DNA of 6,591 bases from Clostridia bacterium (GTDB lineage: Bacteria > Bacillota > Clostridia > Christensenellales > HGM11417), in contig JAQVSX010000040.1 of assembly GCA_028700355.1 (NCBI GenBank), positions 1 to 6,591 on the forward strand, written 5' to 3'. The stretch's first letter is position 1. Every line of letters starts with the position of its first letter. A model generated the notes under the pieces. It ran no database searches. It worked only from the letters and a program-made list of their open reading frames with translations, and was not told where the DNA came from. Of the stretch, positions 1 to 6,407 are shown in pieces. The position numbers and the translations under genes are program-made.

Positions 1-1320
1 GGTTTGGTTTATTTCATATATAAGGCTGTCTATCTGATTTTTAAGCGGCTTTATATAAACCAACGGGTCTACAAGTCCGGTAGGGCGAATAACCTGCTCG
101 GCAATATTGCCCGCCCTGCTCATTTCGTATTCGGCAGGCGTTGCGGATACATATATTACCTGTGTAACCTTTTCATTAAATTCTGCAAACTTTAAAGGTC
201 TGTTATCGTAAGCAGAAGGCAGACGGAAACCGTAATTCACCAAATTGGTTTTTCTTGAAAAATCTCCTTTATACATTGCCCTTATCTGCGGAATGGTCAT
301 ATGGCTCTCGTCAATAAACATTATGTAATCGTCGGGAAAATAATCAAGCAGAGTGTACGGCGCTTCGCCGGGCTTTCTGCCGTCAAAATAGCGTGAATAA
401 TTTTCTATACCGTTGCAATAGCCCATTTCCCTGAGCATTTCCAAATCGTAATTTACCCTTTGTTTAAGCCTTTGCGCCGCCAGATTATTGCCTTCTTTAA
501 GCAGCTCTTCAAGCCTTAACTGCAAATCGTTTTCTATATTCGCAACTGCGCTTTGTAAAATCTGATTTTCAACGGCATAGTGGCTTGCGGGAAAAATAAC
601 GCCGTGGCTAAGCTCGGATATAACCTTACCCGTAAACGATTCTATTTCGCATATCCTTTCTATTTCGTCGCCGAAATATTCCACTCTCAGCGCAATTTCG
701 GTATGGCTTGCGGGGAAAATCTCTACAACATCGCCCCGCACCCTGAATGTAGAACGCTTAAAATCAATATCGCTTCTTGTGTACTGTATTTCTACAAGCC
801 TCTTTACAAGGTCGCTGACCGAAAGTTGCTGACCGGGGCGCAGCGAAATGCTCATTTTGTAATATTCTTCGGGTGCGCCTAGCCCGTATATGCAGGAAAC
901 CGACGCAACGACAATGCAGTCTCTCCTTTCTGCGAGAGAGCTTGTCGCACTGTGGCGCAGCTTGTCTATTTCCTCATTTATAGACATATCCTTTTCTATA
1001 TATGTATCTGTGCTGGGAAGGTAAGATTCGGGCTGATAATAATCGTAATAGCTGACAAAAAATTCTACACGGTTTTCGGGGAAAAACTCTCTGAACTCAT
1101 TGCAAAGCTGCGCCGCCAATGTCTTGTTATGCGCAAAGACAAGTGCGGGGCGCTGCAAAGATTCTATAATATTTGCCATAGTAAAGGTTTTGCCGCTGCC
1201 CGTAACGCCGAGCAGTACCTGCTCACGCAAACCCTCATTTATGCCGCTAATAAGACTTTTTATTGCCTGCGGCTGATCGCCGTAGGGCTTGTATTTTGAT
1301 TTAAGAATAAATTTATTCAT
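1..1320 (-). CDS. uvrB: UvrABC excinuclease subunit B, partial (first 440 codons; C-terminus beyond the left edge)
   Basis: UvrB is the damage-verifying helicase-like subunit of nucleotide excision repair: it is loaded by UvrA, clamps the damaged strand and recruits UvrC. Translation of the minus strand from the ATG at 1320 gives an open frame to the window edge with clear UvrB landmarks. The N-terminus contains [11 protein letters not shown]. Walker A GVTGSGKT is at residues 38-45, [11 protein letters not shown] at 62-72, the tyrosine-rich DNA-clamping beta-hairpin begins with [11 protein letters not shown] at 90-100, the Walker B box DESH is at 337-340, and the helicase motif VSATPAEYE lies near residue 400, followed by RPTGLVDP. 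The family is usually about 660 residues, so roughly the last third (remaining helicase motifs and the UVR domain that binds UvrC) is missing only because the window ends. The start ATG overlaps the stop of the preceding gene (ATGA, 1317-1320). No Shine-Dalgarno is visible before it, suggesting translational coupling. Identification is very secure. Confidence 0.97.
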   Translation of the reverse strand, partial: MNKFILKSKYKPYGDQPQAIKSLISGINEGLREQVLLGVTGSGKTFTMANIIESLQRPALVFAHNKTLAAQLCNEFREFFPENRVEFFVSYYDYYQPESYLPSTDTYIEKDMSINEEIDKLRHSATSSLAERRDCIVVASVSCIYGLGAPEEYYKMSISLRPGQQLSVSDLVKRLVEIQYTRSDIDFKRSTFRVRGDVVEIFPASHTEIALRVEYFGDEIERICEIESFTGKVISELSHGVIFPASHYAVENQILQSAVANIENDLQLRLEELLKEGNNLAAQRLKQRVNYDLEMLREMGYCNGIENYSRYFDGRKPGEAPYTLLDYFPDDYIMFIDESHMTIPQIRAMYKGDFSRKTNLVNYGFRLPSAYDNRPLKFAEFNEKVTQVIYVSATPAEYEMSRAGNIAEQVIRPTGLVDPLVYIKPLKNQIDSLIYEINQT

Positions 1321-1670
1321 AACATCGTCAGTATTCTTGTAATAATAAAGCCCAGCACTGCTGTAACAAGAGTAAGCCCCAACTTAAAATATATAACCCT
1401 TCTGTAATGTATTATTTCCCTGTAAAAGCCCAGTCCCTTAGCCGAAAGCGTAATGCAAAGCACCTTTTCGCCCTTAGAATCGCTTTCAATAAATTCAAGA
1501 TAACCGTCATATTCAAGCGTCTTTAAAATGCTAATAAATTCTTTTTTTGTTATATTGATATTATACGGTATTTTAGACAAAATTTCGACGGGCGGCAGCA
1601 AACAGGTGCTTTTGCCCGCACTCAAATCAAGTATTGTTTTAAGCACATATTTTTCTTTTTTATTAAGCAT
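1317..1670 (-). CDS. Small predicted winged-helix protein with one C-terminal membrane helix, gene directly before uvrB
   Basis: I do not recognise a named family. The 117-residue product has a hydrophilic N-terminal part of about 88 residues that reads like a winged-helix fold: a first helix (about 5-18), a short helix around [10 protein letters not shown] (26-35), a likely recognition helix with [12 protein letters not shown] (49-60), then a charged turn and a strand-like [12 protein letters not shown] (72-83), resembling the 'wing then T-x-K-G' end of small transcription-regulator-like domains. Residues about 92-115 form one hydrophobic segment with positive residues on both sides, so it is probably a single-pass membrane anchor. 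There is no signal peptide. A weak GGA lies 8-11 nt before the ATG. It begins 5 nt after the previous gene and its TGA overlaps the ATG of uvrB. Fold and membrane placement are inference; whether it binds DNA or regulates repair is unknown. Confidence 0.85.
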   Translation of the reverse strand: MLNKKEKYVLKTILDLSAGKSTCLLPPVEILSKIPYNINITKKEFISILKTLEYDGYLEFIESDSKGEKVLCITLSAKGLGFYREIIHYRRVIYFKLGLTLVTAVLGFIITRILTML

Positions 1671-1675
1671 TTATT

Positions 1676-2047
1676 TTATCCGAAAAATTTTATAACCGCA
1701 GCATGTATTGCCGCCCCCAGCATTCCCCCCAGTACCGAACCCAAAAAAGCCATAAACACAAGTCTTTTATAGGAGAATTTTTTCTTTTGCTCTATCAGGG
1801 TATTTTCGTGATACAGCCGCCCTTTGGGAAGGGGAGAAACACAATAAACCTTAAAATCTGTGTACTTACATTTTATATAATCCCTTTCTATAAGGTAATT
1901 CATCATATCGTCAAGACCGTCTCTGTCAGGGCGGTATTTGGGCACAAACTGCAATAATACATCGTCTTTATCAAGCACCTTATACGAGCCTTCCTGACAA
2001 TACATGTTAATAATATTGAGTAGCATTTCCGTTCTGTTATCAAGCAT
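1676..2047 (-). CDS. Small predicted winged-helix protein with C-terminal glycine-zipper membrane helix, first gene of the uvrB operon
   Basis: This 123-residue protein has no function I can name. Its layout repeats that of the next gene: an N-terminal helix (about 5-18), a second region DKDDVLLQFVP (26-36), a helix MMNYLIERDYIKC (48-60), a strand KVYCVSPLPKGRLY (66-79), a lysine-rich stretch (about 84-95), then one hydrophobic segment (about 96-119). The membrane segment contains G103, G107, G108 and G111, a GxxxG/glycine-zipper pattern often found where membrane helices pack against each other. The ATG at 2047 is preceded by an AGG 8 nt upstream, a modest ribosome binding site, and by a good promoter at 2096-2124. 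The two small proteins look like diverged paralogues, though identity is low and the alignment was made by eye. It is probably membrane-anchored with its soluble domain in the cytoplasm; the function is open. Confidence 0.82.
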   Translation of the reverse strand: MLDNRTEMLLNIINMYCQEGSYKVLDKDDVLLQFVPKYRPDRDGLDDMMNYLIERDYIKCKYTDFKVYCVSPLPKGRLYHENTLIEQKKKFSYKRLVFMAFLGSVLGGMLGAAIHAAVIKFFG

Positions 2048-2095
2048 TTTAAACCTGCGGTTACAGAATATAAAAGCGTTTTTAGCTGCTTTTTG

Positions 2096-2124
2096 AGTAT
2101 ATCACAATTAAAAAATTTTTGCAA
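2096..2124 (-). promoter_or_regulatory. Sigma-A-type promoter with extended -10 for the small-protein/uvrB operon
   Basis: Read on the minus strand, a -35 of TTGCAA (2124-2119) is followed after 17 nt by a -10 of TATACT (2101-2096). The -10 is preceded by TG one base upstream (TGATATACT), an extended -10. Transcription would start near 2089, giving a leader of about 42 nt before the ATG at 2047. No hairpin with a T-run is obvious in that leader. Spacing and matches are good; use in the cell is inferred. Confidence 0.7.
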
Positions 2125-2174
2125 TTTTAATATAGTATAAGTAATATTATTCAATTTAAAACATTACATATAAT

Positions 2175-2191
2175 CAAAAAAATGTTTTTTG
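2175..2191. repeat. A-tract/T-tract inverted repeat touching the -35 box of the rightward promoter
   Basis: CAAAAAA (2175-2181) and TTTTTTG (2185-2191) are perfect inverted arms around a 3-nt centre, and the right arm ends one base before the TTGACT -35 box. It could be a regulator operator, or A/T tracts acting as an UP element or bent DNA. In AT-rich DNA such a dyad can also arise by chance. Confidence 0.35.
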
Positions 2192-2220
2192 TTGACTTTT
2201 TTACTGCGTTGTGGTATAAA
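2192..2220 (+). promoter_or_regulatory. Strong sigma-A-type promoter with extended -10 for the regulator-ligase operon
   Basis: TTGACT (2192-2197), a 17-nt spacer and TATAAA (2215-2220) form a near-consensus promoter. TG at 2212-2213 makes it an extended -10 (TGGTATAAA). Transcription would start near 2227, leaving a leader of about 83 nt before the ATG at 2310. The leader contains the hairpin at 2256-2287. The promoter points away from the uvrB-operon promoter, so the two operons share this control region. Confidence 0.82.
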
Positions 2221-2255
2221 AGTAAAAAGGCAGAATTTTAACCATAAATATTGTA

Positions 2256-2287
2256 AGGCGCAGGCTGCTTGCGCCTGAGCTTTTTTT
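2256..2287 (+). terminator. Leader hairpin with T-run, possible attenuator upstream of the XRE-cupin gene
   Basis: AGGCGCA (2256-2262) pairs perfectly with TGCGCCT (2270-2276), with an additional G-U pair closing a five-base loop. The hairpin is followed by GAGC and then seven T's (2281-2287). This resembles an intrinsic terminator, but it sits about 30 nt after the predicted transcription start and 22 nt before the coding region. Because the gene to the left is transcribed in the opposite direction, it cannot be terminating an upstream plus-strand gene in this window. It may be a conditional terminator or an mRNA-stabilising 5' hairpin. The four bases between stem and T-run weaken the terminator reading. 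Confidence 0.6.
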
Positions 2288-2299
2288 AAGAATATATTA

Positions 2300-2305
2300 A
2301 GGAGG
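2300..2305 (+). promoter_or_regulatory. Ribosome binding site of the XRE-cupin gene
   Basis: AGGAGG, a full match to the anti-Shine-Dalgarno core, ends 4 nt before the ATG at 2310. It fixes that start codon and shows that the organism uses strong Shine-Dalgarno sites, in contrast to the uvrB and ABC exporter starts. Confidence 0.85.
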
Positions 2306-2309
2306 CTAT

Positions 2310-2888
2310 ATGAAAAAGATAATTGATATCGCAAACAGAATAAAGGGAATCAGACAGATACTTGAAATACAGCCGCAGGAAATGGCAGAGGTTTGCGGCG
2401 TAAGCGTTCAAGATTATTTAAAAACCGAAAAAGGCGAAAGTGATTTTTCCTTTACATTTCTGTACAAATGCGCCCAAAAGTTCGGGGTAGATATTACAGA
2501 GCTTATATCGGGGGAAACGCCCAAACTTTCAAGGTATTTTATTGTAAGAAAGGATAAAGGTCTGCCCATAGACAGAAGAAAGGGCTTTGCCTATCAGCAT
2601 TTAGGCTATCTGCTGAAAAACAGACCGTCAGAACCCTTTAAGGTGCTTGCCCACTTTAACAGCGAAGAGCAGGATAAGCCCGTACAGCTTTCCAACCATG
2701 AAGGTTTTGAATTTGACTATATATTAAAGGGCAGCCTTAAAATACAGATAGAAGACCATACCGAAATACTAAGCGAAGGCGACAGTATTTATTACGATTC
2801 TTCATTAGGGCACGGTATGATAGCGAGCGGTGGAAAGGATTGCGAATTTTTAGCAATAGTAATGAAAAAACAGGAGCAGAAGTTATGA
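2310..2888 (+). CDS. XRE-family transcriptional regulator with C-terminal cupin sensor domain
   Basis: The 192-residue protein joins an XRE/Cro-type helix-turn-helix (about 6-67) to a single cupin beta-barrel (about 108-187). The HTH region shows the expected pattern, with [20 protein letters not shown] at 23-42 and a hydrophobic final helix ending [11 protein letters not shown]. The cupin half carries [12 protein letters not shown] (130-141) and [14 protein letters not shown] (157-170). H130, E134 and H168 are candidates for a metal or ligand site. The second histidine of the classical first cupin motif is not obvious, so metal binding is uncertain. Regulators of this design usually sense a small molecule through the cupin and bind DNA as dimers. 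The ATG is chosen for its AGGAGG site. The stop overlaps the start of the acyl-CoA synthetase gene (ATGA, 2885-2888), so the two are co-translated and the regulator probably controls this operon. The ligand is not known. Confidence 0.92.
   Translation: MKKIIDIANRIKGIRQILEIQPQEMAEVCGVSVQDYLKTEKGESDFSFTFLYKCAQKFGVDITELISGETPKLSRYFIVRKDKGLPIDRRKGFAYQHLGYLLKNRPSEPFKVLAHFNSEEQDKPVQLSNHEGFEFDYILKGSLKIQIEDHTEILSEGDSIYYDSSLGHGMIASGGKDCEFLAIVMKKQEQKL
2872..2876 (+). promoter_or_regulatory. Ribosome binding site of the acyl-CoA synthetase, inside the end of the regulator gene
   Basis: AGGAG lies 8 nt before the ATG at 2885. It decides the start: the same frame is open further upstream with an ATG at 2840, but that codon lies well inside the regulator gene and has no ribosome binding site. 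Confidence 0.8.
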
Positions 2889-4528
2889 GCCTTATATATA
2901 AAAAATTTGTTGAAGAAAAGTTAGACAATAATGGCAATCTTTTAAACATAAAATTTAACCCTCCGCAAAATTTTAATTTTGCCTATGACGTGTTAGATGT
3001 TCTCGGCGATAAAATACCCGATAAAAAGGCAATGGTATGGGTATCTATCGACCATAAGCATAAAAGCTTTACCTTTAAGGATATGAAAATATATTCCTCA
3101 AAGACGGCAAATTATTTTAAATCGTTGGGGATAGTAAAGGGCGACAAGGTAATGCTTATACTTAAACGGAACTACCAATTTTGGTTTGCGGTAAACGCCC
3201 TGCACAAAATAGGTGCGGTTGTAGTTCCCGCAACACATCTGCTCACAAAAAAGGACTTGGTTTACAGGTTTAATTCCGCAGGGATAAAGGCTGTTGTCTG
3301 CACCAACGATGACACGATACTTTGCAGCGTGGAAGAGGCTTTGCCCGAGTCTCCCACGGTAAAAATTTTATCTGTAACAGAAGGCTTCAGAAAAAATTGG
3401 AGCTGTTTTAACGAGGGCGTGGAAAGCGCCGAAGATACATTTTTAAGACCTGACGACTGCAACACCAATGACGATATTATGATTATGTATTTCACTTCGG
3501 GAACGACAGGCTACCCCAAAATAGTATGCCATAATTATACATATCCGCTAGGGCATATAGTAACGGCAAAATATTGGCAGAATGTAATTTCTGACGGCTT
3601 GCACCTTACCATAGCAGATACAGGCTGGGCAAAGGCTGTCTGGGGCAAGTTATACGGACAATGGCTTTGCGAGGCGTGCATATTTACATTCGATTACGAA
3701 AAATTTAATGCTGCCGAAATTTTAACGCTGTTGCAAGATTACGGCGTAACAACATTTTGTGCGCCCCCCACTATATACAGGTTTTTTATAAAAGAAGACC
3801 TTTCAAAATTCAATTTAAAAAAGCTAAAATATGCGGTAATAGCGGGAGAAGCGCTTAACCCCGAGGTTTACAATCAATTTTATAAGCATACGGGCATTAA
3901 ACTTATGGAGGGTTTCGGGCAGACGGAAACGACAATAACCGTTGCCAACCTTACGGGAATGGAGCCTAAGCCCGGCTCTATGGGCAAGCCTAATCCGCAG
4001 TACCATGTAGATTTGATAGATGCCGAAGGCAACAGCACAAATGCAGGCGAAGTGGGCGAAATTGTTATACAAACCGATTATCTGCCCTGCGGCTTTTTTA
4101 TGGGCTATTATGAAGATAAGGAAAAAACAGATTCTGTTTGGAATGGCGGTGTCTATCACACGGGCGACACGGCATGGAAAGACGAGGACGGATATTATTG
4201 GTATGTAGGCAGAACAGACGATTTAATAAAGTCTTCGGGCTACCGCATAGGGCCTTTTGAAATAGAAAGCGTAATTATGGAACACCCCTCTGTGCTTGAA
4301 TGTGCCGTTACCGGCGTACCCGACGAAATAAGGGGCTATGCCGTAAAAGCCACAATACTACTTGCCAAGGGCTATTCTCCTTCAGAGGAGCTTAAAAAGG
4401 AAATACAGGATTTTGTAAAACACCTTACAGCGCCCTACAAATACCCTCGAGTAGTAGAATTTGTAGACGAACTGCCCAAAACAATAAGCGGCAAAATACG
4501 CAGGGTAGAAATTAGAGAAAAGCATTAA
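2885..4528 (+). CDS. AMP-forming acyl-CoA synthetase (medium-chain/acetyl-CoA synthetase-like)
   Basis: This 547-residue cytoplasmic enzyme belongs to the ANL adenylate-forming superfamily: it activates a carboxylic acid with ATP to an acyl-AMP and transfers the acyl group to CoA. Visible motifs are the P-loop [11 protein letters not shown] (202-212), [17 protein letters not shown] (244-260) typical of the medium-chain acyl-CoA synthetase branch, the A5 motif GFGQTET (343-349), YHTGD with ATP-ribose-binding D428, [20 protein letters not shown] (442-461) containing R443 and the domain hinge, and [10 protein letters not shown] near the C-terminus with catalytic K537. Length and all core motifs are normal, so the enzyme should be active. 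The start at 2885 is set by AGGAG and a 4-nt overlap with the XRE-cupin regulator. A strong terminator follows. The acid substrate (acetate, short/medium-chain, branched or aromatic) cannot be read from the sequence, and an aryl-CoA ligase remains possible. Confidence 0.93.
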   Translation: MSLIYKKFVEEKLDNNGNLLNIKFNPPQNFNFAYDVLDVLGDKIPDKKAMVWVSIDHKHKSFTFKDMKIYSSKTANYFKSLGIVKGDKVMLILKRNYQFWFAVNALHKIGAVVVPATHLLTKKDLVYRFNSAGIKAVVCTNDDTILCSVEEALPESPTVKILSVTEGFRKNWSCFNEGVESAEDTFLRPDDCNTNDDIMIMYFTSGTTGYPKIVCHNYTYPLGHIVTAKYWQNVISDGLHLTIADTGWAKAVWGKLYGQWLCEACIFTFDYEKFNAAEILTLLQDYGVTTFCAPPTIYRFFIKEDLSKFNLKKLKYAVIAGEALNPEVYNQFYKHTGIKLMEGFGQTETTITVANLTGMEPKPGSMGKPNPQYHVDLIDAEGNSTNAGEVGEIVIQTDYLPCGFFMGYYEDKEKTDSVWNGGVYHTGDTAWKDEDGYYWYVGRTDDLIKSSGYRIGPFEIESVIMEHPSVLECAVTGVPDEIRGYAVKATILLAKGYSPSEELKKEIQDFVKHLTAPYKYPRVVEFVDELPKTISGKIRRVEIREKH

Positions 4529-4550
4529 CAAATTTTAATGTAAAAGTTAT

Positions 4551-4580
4551 AAGCGCTTCTTAATGCAAGGGGCGCTTTTT
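4551..4580 (+). terminator. Intrinsic terminator of the regulator-ligase operon
   Basis: AAGCGCTTCTT (4551-4561) pairs with AAGGGGCGCTT (4567-4577) to give an 11-bp stem with two G-U pairs and the 5-nt loop AATGC. It leads directly into five T's (4576-4580), followed by CTT. It begins 22 nt after the ligase stop, in the expected place, and separates this operon from the ABC exporter. Confidence 0.88.
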
Positions 4581-4588
4581 CTTATACG

Positions 4589-4600
4589 ATATAGCTATAT
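4589..4600. repeat. 12-bp perfect palindrome upstream of the ABC exporter promoter
   Basis: ATATAGCTATAT is perfectly self-complementary and lies between the ligase terminator and the exporter -35 box. It could be a regulator site, but it is almost pure A/T and may be chance. Confidence 0.25.
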
Positions 4601-4616
4601 AATTATAATCATTCAT

Positions 4617-4645
4617 TTGAAAAAAAACTGAAAATAATATATAAT
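4617..4645 (+). promoter_or_regulatory. Near-consensus promoter immediately before the ABC exporter
   Basis: TTGAAA (4617-4622), exactly 17 nt, then a perfect TATAAT (4640-4645). Transcription would begin about 4651-4653, only 3-5 nt before the ATG at 4656, so the message would be essentially leaderless. Another TATAAT at 4604-4609 lacks a matching -35 at normal spacing. Confidence 0.75.
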
Positions 4646-4657
4646 AACTATTGTTAT
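4644..4657. repeat. Inverted repeat over the transcription and translation start of the ABC exporter (candidate operator)
   Basis: ATAAC (4644-4648) and GTTAT (4653-4657) are perfect 5-bp inverted arms around TATT. They overlap the end of the -10 box, the predicted start site and the ATG. A repressor binding here would block transcription. The arms are short and AT-rich, so this is tentative. Confidence 0.3.
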
Positions 4658-6404
4658 GATAAAAAAGTTTTTAAGTTATTACAAGCCTTATAAAAAGCTG
4701 TTTGCAGCCGATATGCTTTGCGCACTTACAGTTGCGGCAATAGATTTGGCTTTCCCTCAGGTTTTAAAATACGTTACCCAACAGATTTCAGCAAATAATT
4801 TCAACAATATTTTGCCCTCTTTGGGGCTGATTGCCGCCTGCCTTGCCGCAGCCTACATTGTAAGATACGGCTGCCAATATTTTATTACTTCTTGGGGGCA
4901 TATTATGGGCGCAAAAATAGAAAGCGATATGAGAAGGCAATTATTTTATCATTATCAGCGCCTTTCATTTTCCTATTACGATAAAAACAATACCGGCGAA
5001 ATGATTTCTAAACTGGTAGGCGACCTTTTCGATATTTCCGAACTTGCTCACCACGGCCCTGAAAATGTTGTGTTATCAATACTGAAAATAATAGGCTCGT
5101 TTTTGCTGTTAATATTTATTAATATAGAAATTACACTTATATTGTTTTTTATTACGCTGATAATTTTTGTATTCAGTATGCGGCAAAACCGCAAGATGAG
5201 AAAGATTTTTTCTCTTAACAGAAGTAAAATAGCAAAAGTCAATTCGAGGGTGCAAGACAGCCTTTTGGGAATTAAGGTTGTCAAATCCTTTACCAATGAA
5301 GAGCTTGAACATAAAAAATTTAATATAAGCAACGACGAGTTTTTTGAAACAAAATCACTTTCATATAAGGCTATGGGCTTTTACCATGCCACTAATTCTT
5401 TATTTCAGGGTTTATTATATATTGCGGCGCTGCTTGTCGGGGGGTATTTTGTTTATCAAGGAAAACTTTCCGCCATAGATTTTGCGCTTTACTTTTTATA
5501 TATAGGCATATTTATAGAGCCGTTAAATGTTTTAATAAATTTTACAGAGCTTTTCCAAAGGGGCTTTTCGGGTTTTAGAAGGTTTGTCGAGGTTGTAGAA
5601 ACCGCTCCGGAAATTACTGACAGCAGGCACGCAAAGGACATAAATAATCTAAGCGGCGATATTGTTTACAGCGACATTAATTTTTCCTATAATAAAGACA
5701 TTCCCATATTAAAAGATGTGTCTTTGGTAATACCGCAGGGAAAAACCACAGCTTTAATAGGCCCTTCGGGCGGTGGCAAAACGACGATATGCTCTTTACT
5801 GCCCCGTTTTTACGATATTAACAGCGGTCATATTACTATCGGCAATATTGACATAAAAGATATTTCGTTAAAAACTTTAAGACAAAATATAGGTATAGTG
5901 CAGCAAGACATTTATATTTTCGGGGGAACAATCAAGGAAAACATAGCTTACGGAAAGGCGGGCGCAACTGACGAAGAAATTATACAGGCGGCTAAAAATG
6001 CAGATATACACGACTTTATTTTAACTCTGCCAAACGGTTACGATACTTATGCGGGAGAAAGAGGCACACTTCTCAGCGGAGGGCAAAAACAACGGCTATC
6101 TATCGCAAGGGTATTTTTGAAAAACCCTAACATATTGATTTTAGACGAGGCAACAAGCTCACTCGACAACGAAAGCGAAAAACATATACAAAAAGCATTA
6201 AATAAGCTATCTTATAACCGCACGACGCTTGTAATAGCGCACAGACTTTCTACAATAAAAAATGCAGACAATATTATAGTAATTTCCAAAGGCAGAATTT
6301 CAGAAAGCGGAACGCATGAAGAGCTGATGGGAAAGGGCGGAATATACAAAAAATATTACGATATGCAGTTTGAAGGCATAGACTCCGCCGATTTAGCGTT
6401 GTAA
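4656..6404 (+). CDS. ABC exporter, fused membrane and ATPase domains (MsbA/BmrA-like half-transporter)
   Basis: The 582-residue inner-membrane protein has a type-I exporter membrane domain (about 1-310, hydrophobic segments near 19-36, 53-77, 137-157, 158-176, 245-266 and 275-296) followed by an ATPase domain (about 335-575). The ATPase half is complete: A-loop Y345, Walker A GPSGGGKT (369-376), Q-loop Q417, signature LSGGQ (473-477), Walker B ILILD with catalytic E498, D-loop SLD (502-504) and H-loop H529. With every catalytic residue present it can work as a homodimer, and no second half-transporter is adjacent. Such pumps export drugs, lipids or peptides; the cargo cannot be told. There is no N-terminal peptidase domain, so it is not a bacteriocin-processing type. 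The ATG at 4656 matches the usual start of the family just ahead of the first membrane helix, yet it has no Shine-Dalgarno and sits almost at the predicted transcription start. Confidence 0.93.
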   Translation: MIKKFLSYYKPYKKLFAADMLCALTVAAIDLAFPQVLKYVTQQISANNFNNILPSLGLIAACLAAAYIVRYGCQYFITSWGHIMGAKIESDMRRQLFYHYQRLSFSYYDKNNTGEMISKLVGDLFDISELAHHGPENVVLSILKIIGSFLLLIFINIEITLILFFITLIIFVFSMRQNRKMRKIFSLNRSKIAKVNSRVQDSLLGIKVVKSFTNEELEHKKFNISNDEFFETKSLSYKAMGFYHATNSLFQGLLYIAALLVGGYFVYQGKLSAIDFALYFLYIGIFIEPLNVLINFTELFQRGFSGFRRFVEVVETAPEITDSRHAKDINNLSGDIVYSDINFSYNKDIPILKDVSLVIPQGKTTALIGPSGGGKTTICSLLPRFYDINSGHITIGNIDIKDISLKTLRQNIGIVQQDIYIFGGTIKENIAYGKAGATDEEIIQAAKNADIHDFILTLPNGYDTYAGERGTLLSGGQKQRLSIARVFLKNPNILILDEATSSLDNESEKHIQKALNKLSYNRTTLVIAHRLSTIKNADNIIVISKGRISESGTHEELMGKGGIYKKYYDMQFEGIDSADLAL

Positions 6405-6407
6405 TAA

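Noticed and set aside
580..1299. Plus-strand open frames of 100 and 115 residues
   Set aside because: They lie opposite uvrB, whose minus-strand translation is unmistakable; they have no ribosome binding sites and their products resemble nothing I know.
1903..2154. Minus-strand open frame of 83 residues extending into the promoter region
   Set aside because: It overlaps the first small-protein gene in another frame and spans the predicted promoter; its composition looks like out-of-frame translation.
2129..2154. Second leftward promoter (TTGAAT at 2154-2149 with TATATT or TATACT)
   Set aside because: The -35 to -10 spacings (14 or 9 nt) are too short; the promoter at 2096-2124 fits much better.
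2048..2309. Riboswitch or small RNA gene in the divergent intergenic region
   Set aside because: Beyond the promoters, dyad and single leader hairpin, I see no conserved riboswitch core and no independent RNA gene signature.
2840..2884. Upstream start for the acyl-CoA synthetase at 2840
   Set aside because: It lies inside the regulator gene without a ribosome binding site, whereas 2885 has AGGAG at 8 nt and an ATGA overlap.
3824..4159. Minus-strand open frame of 111 residues inside the ligase gene
   Set aside because: It is antisense to conserved ligase motifs, with no start signals and no recognisable protein features.
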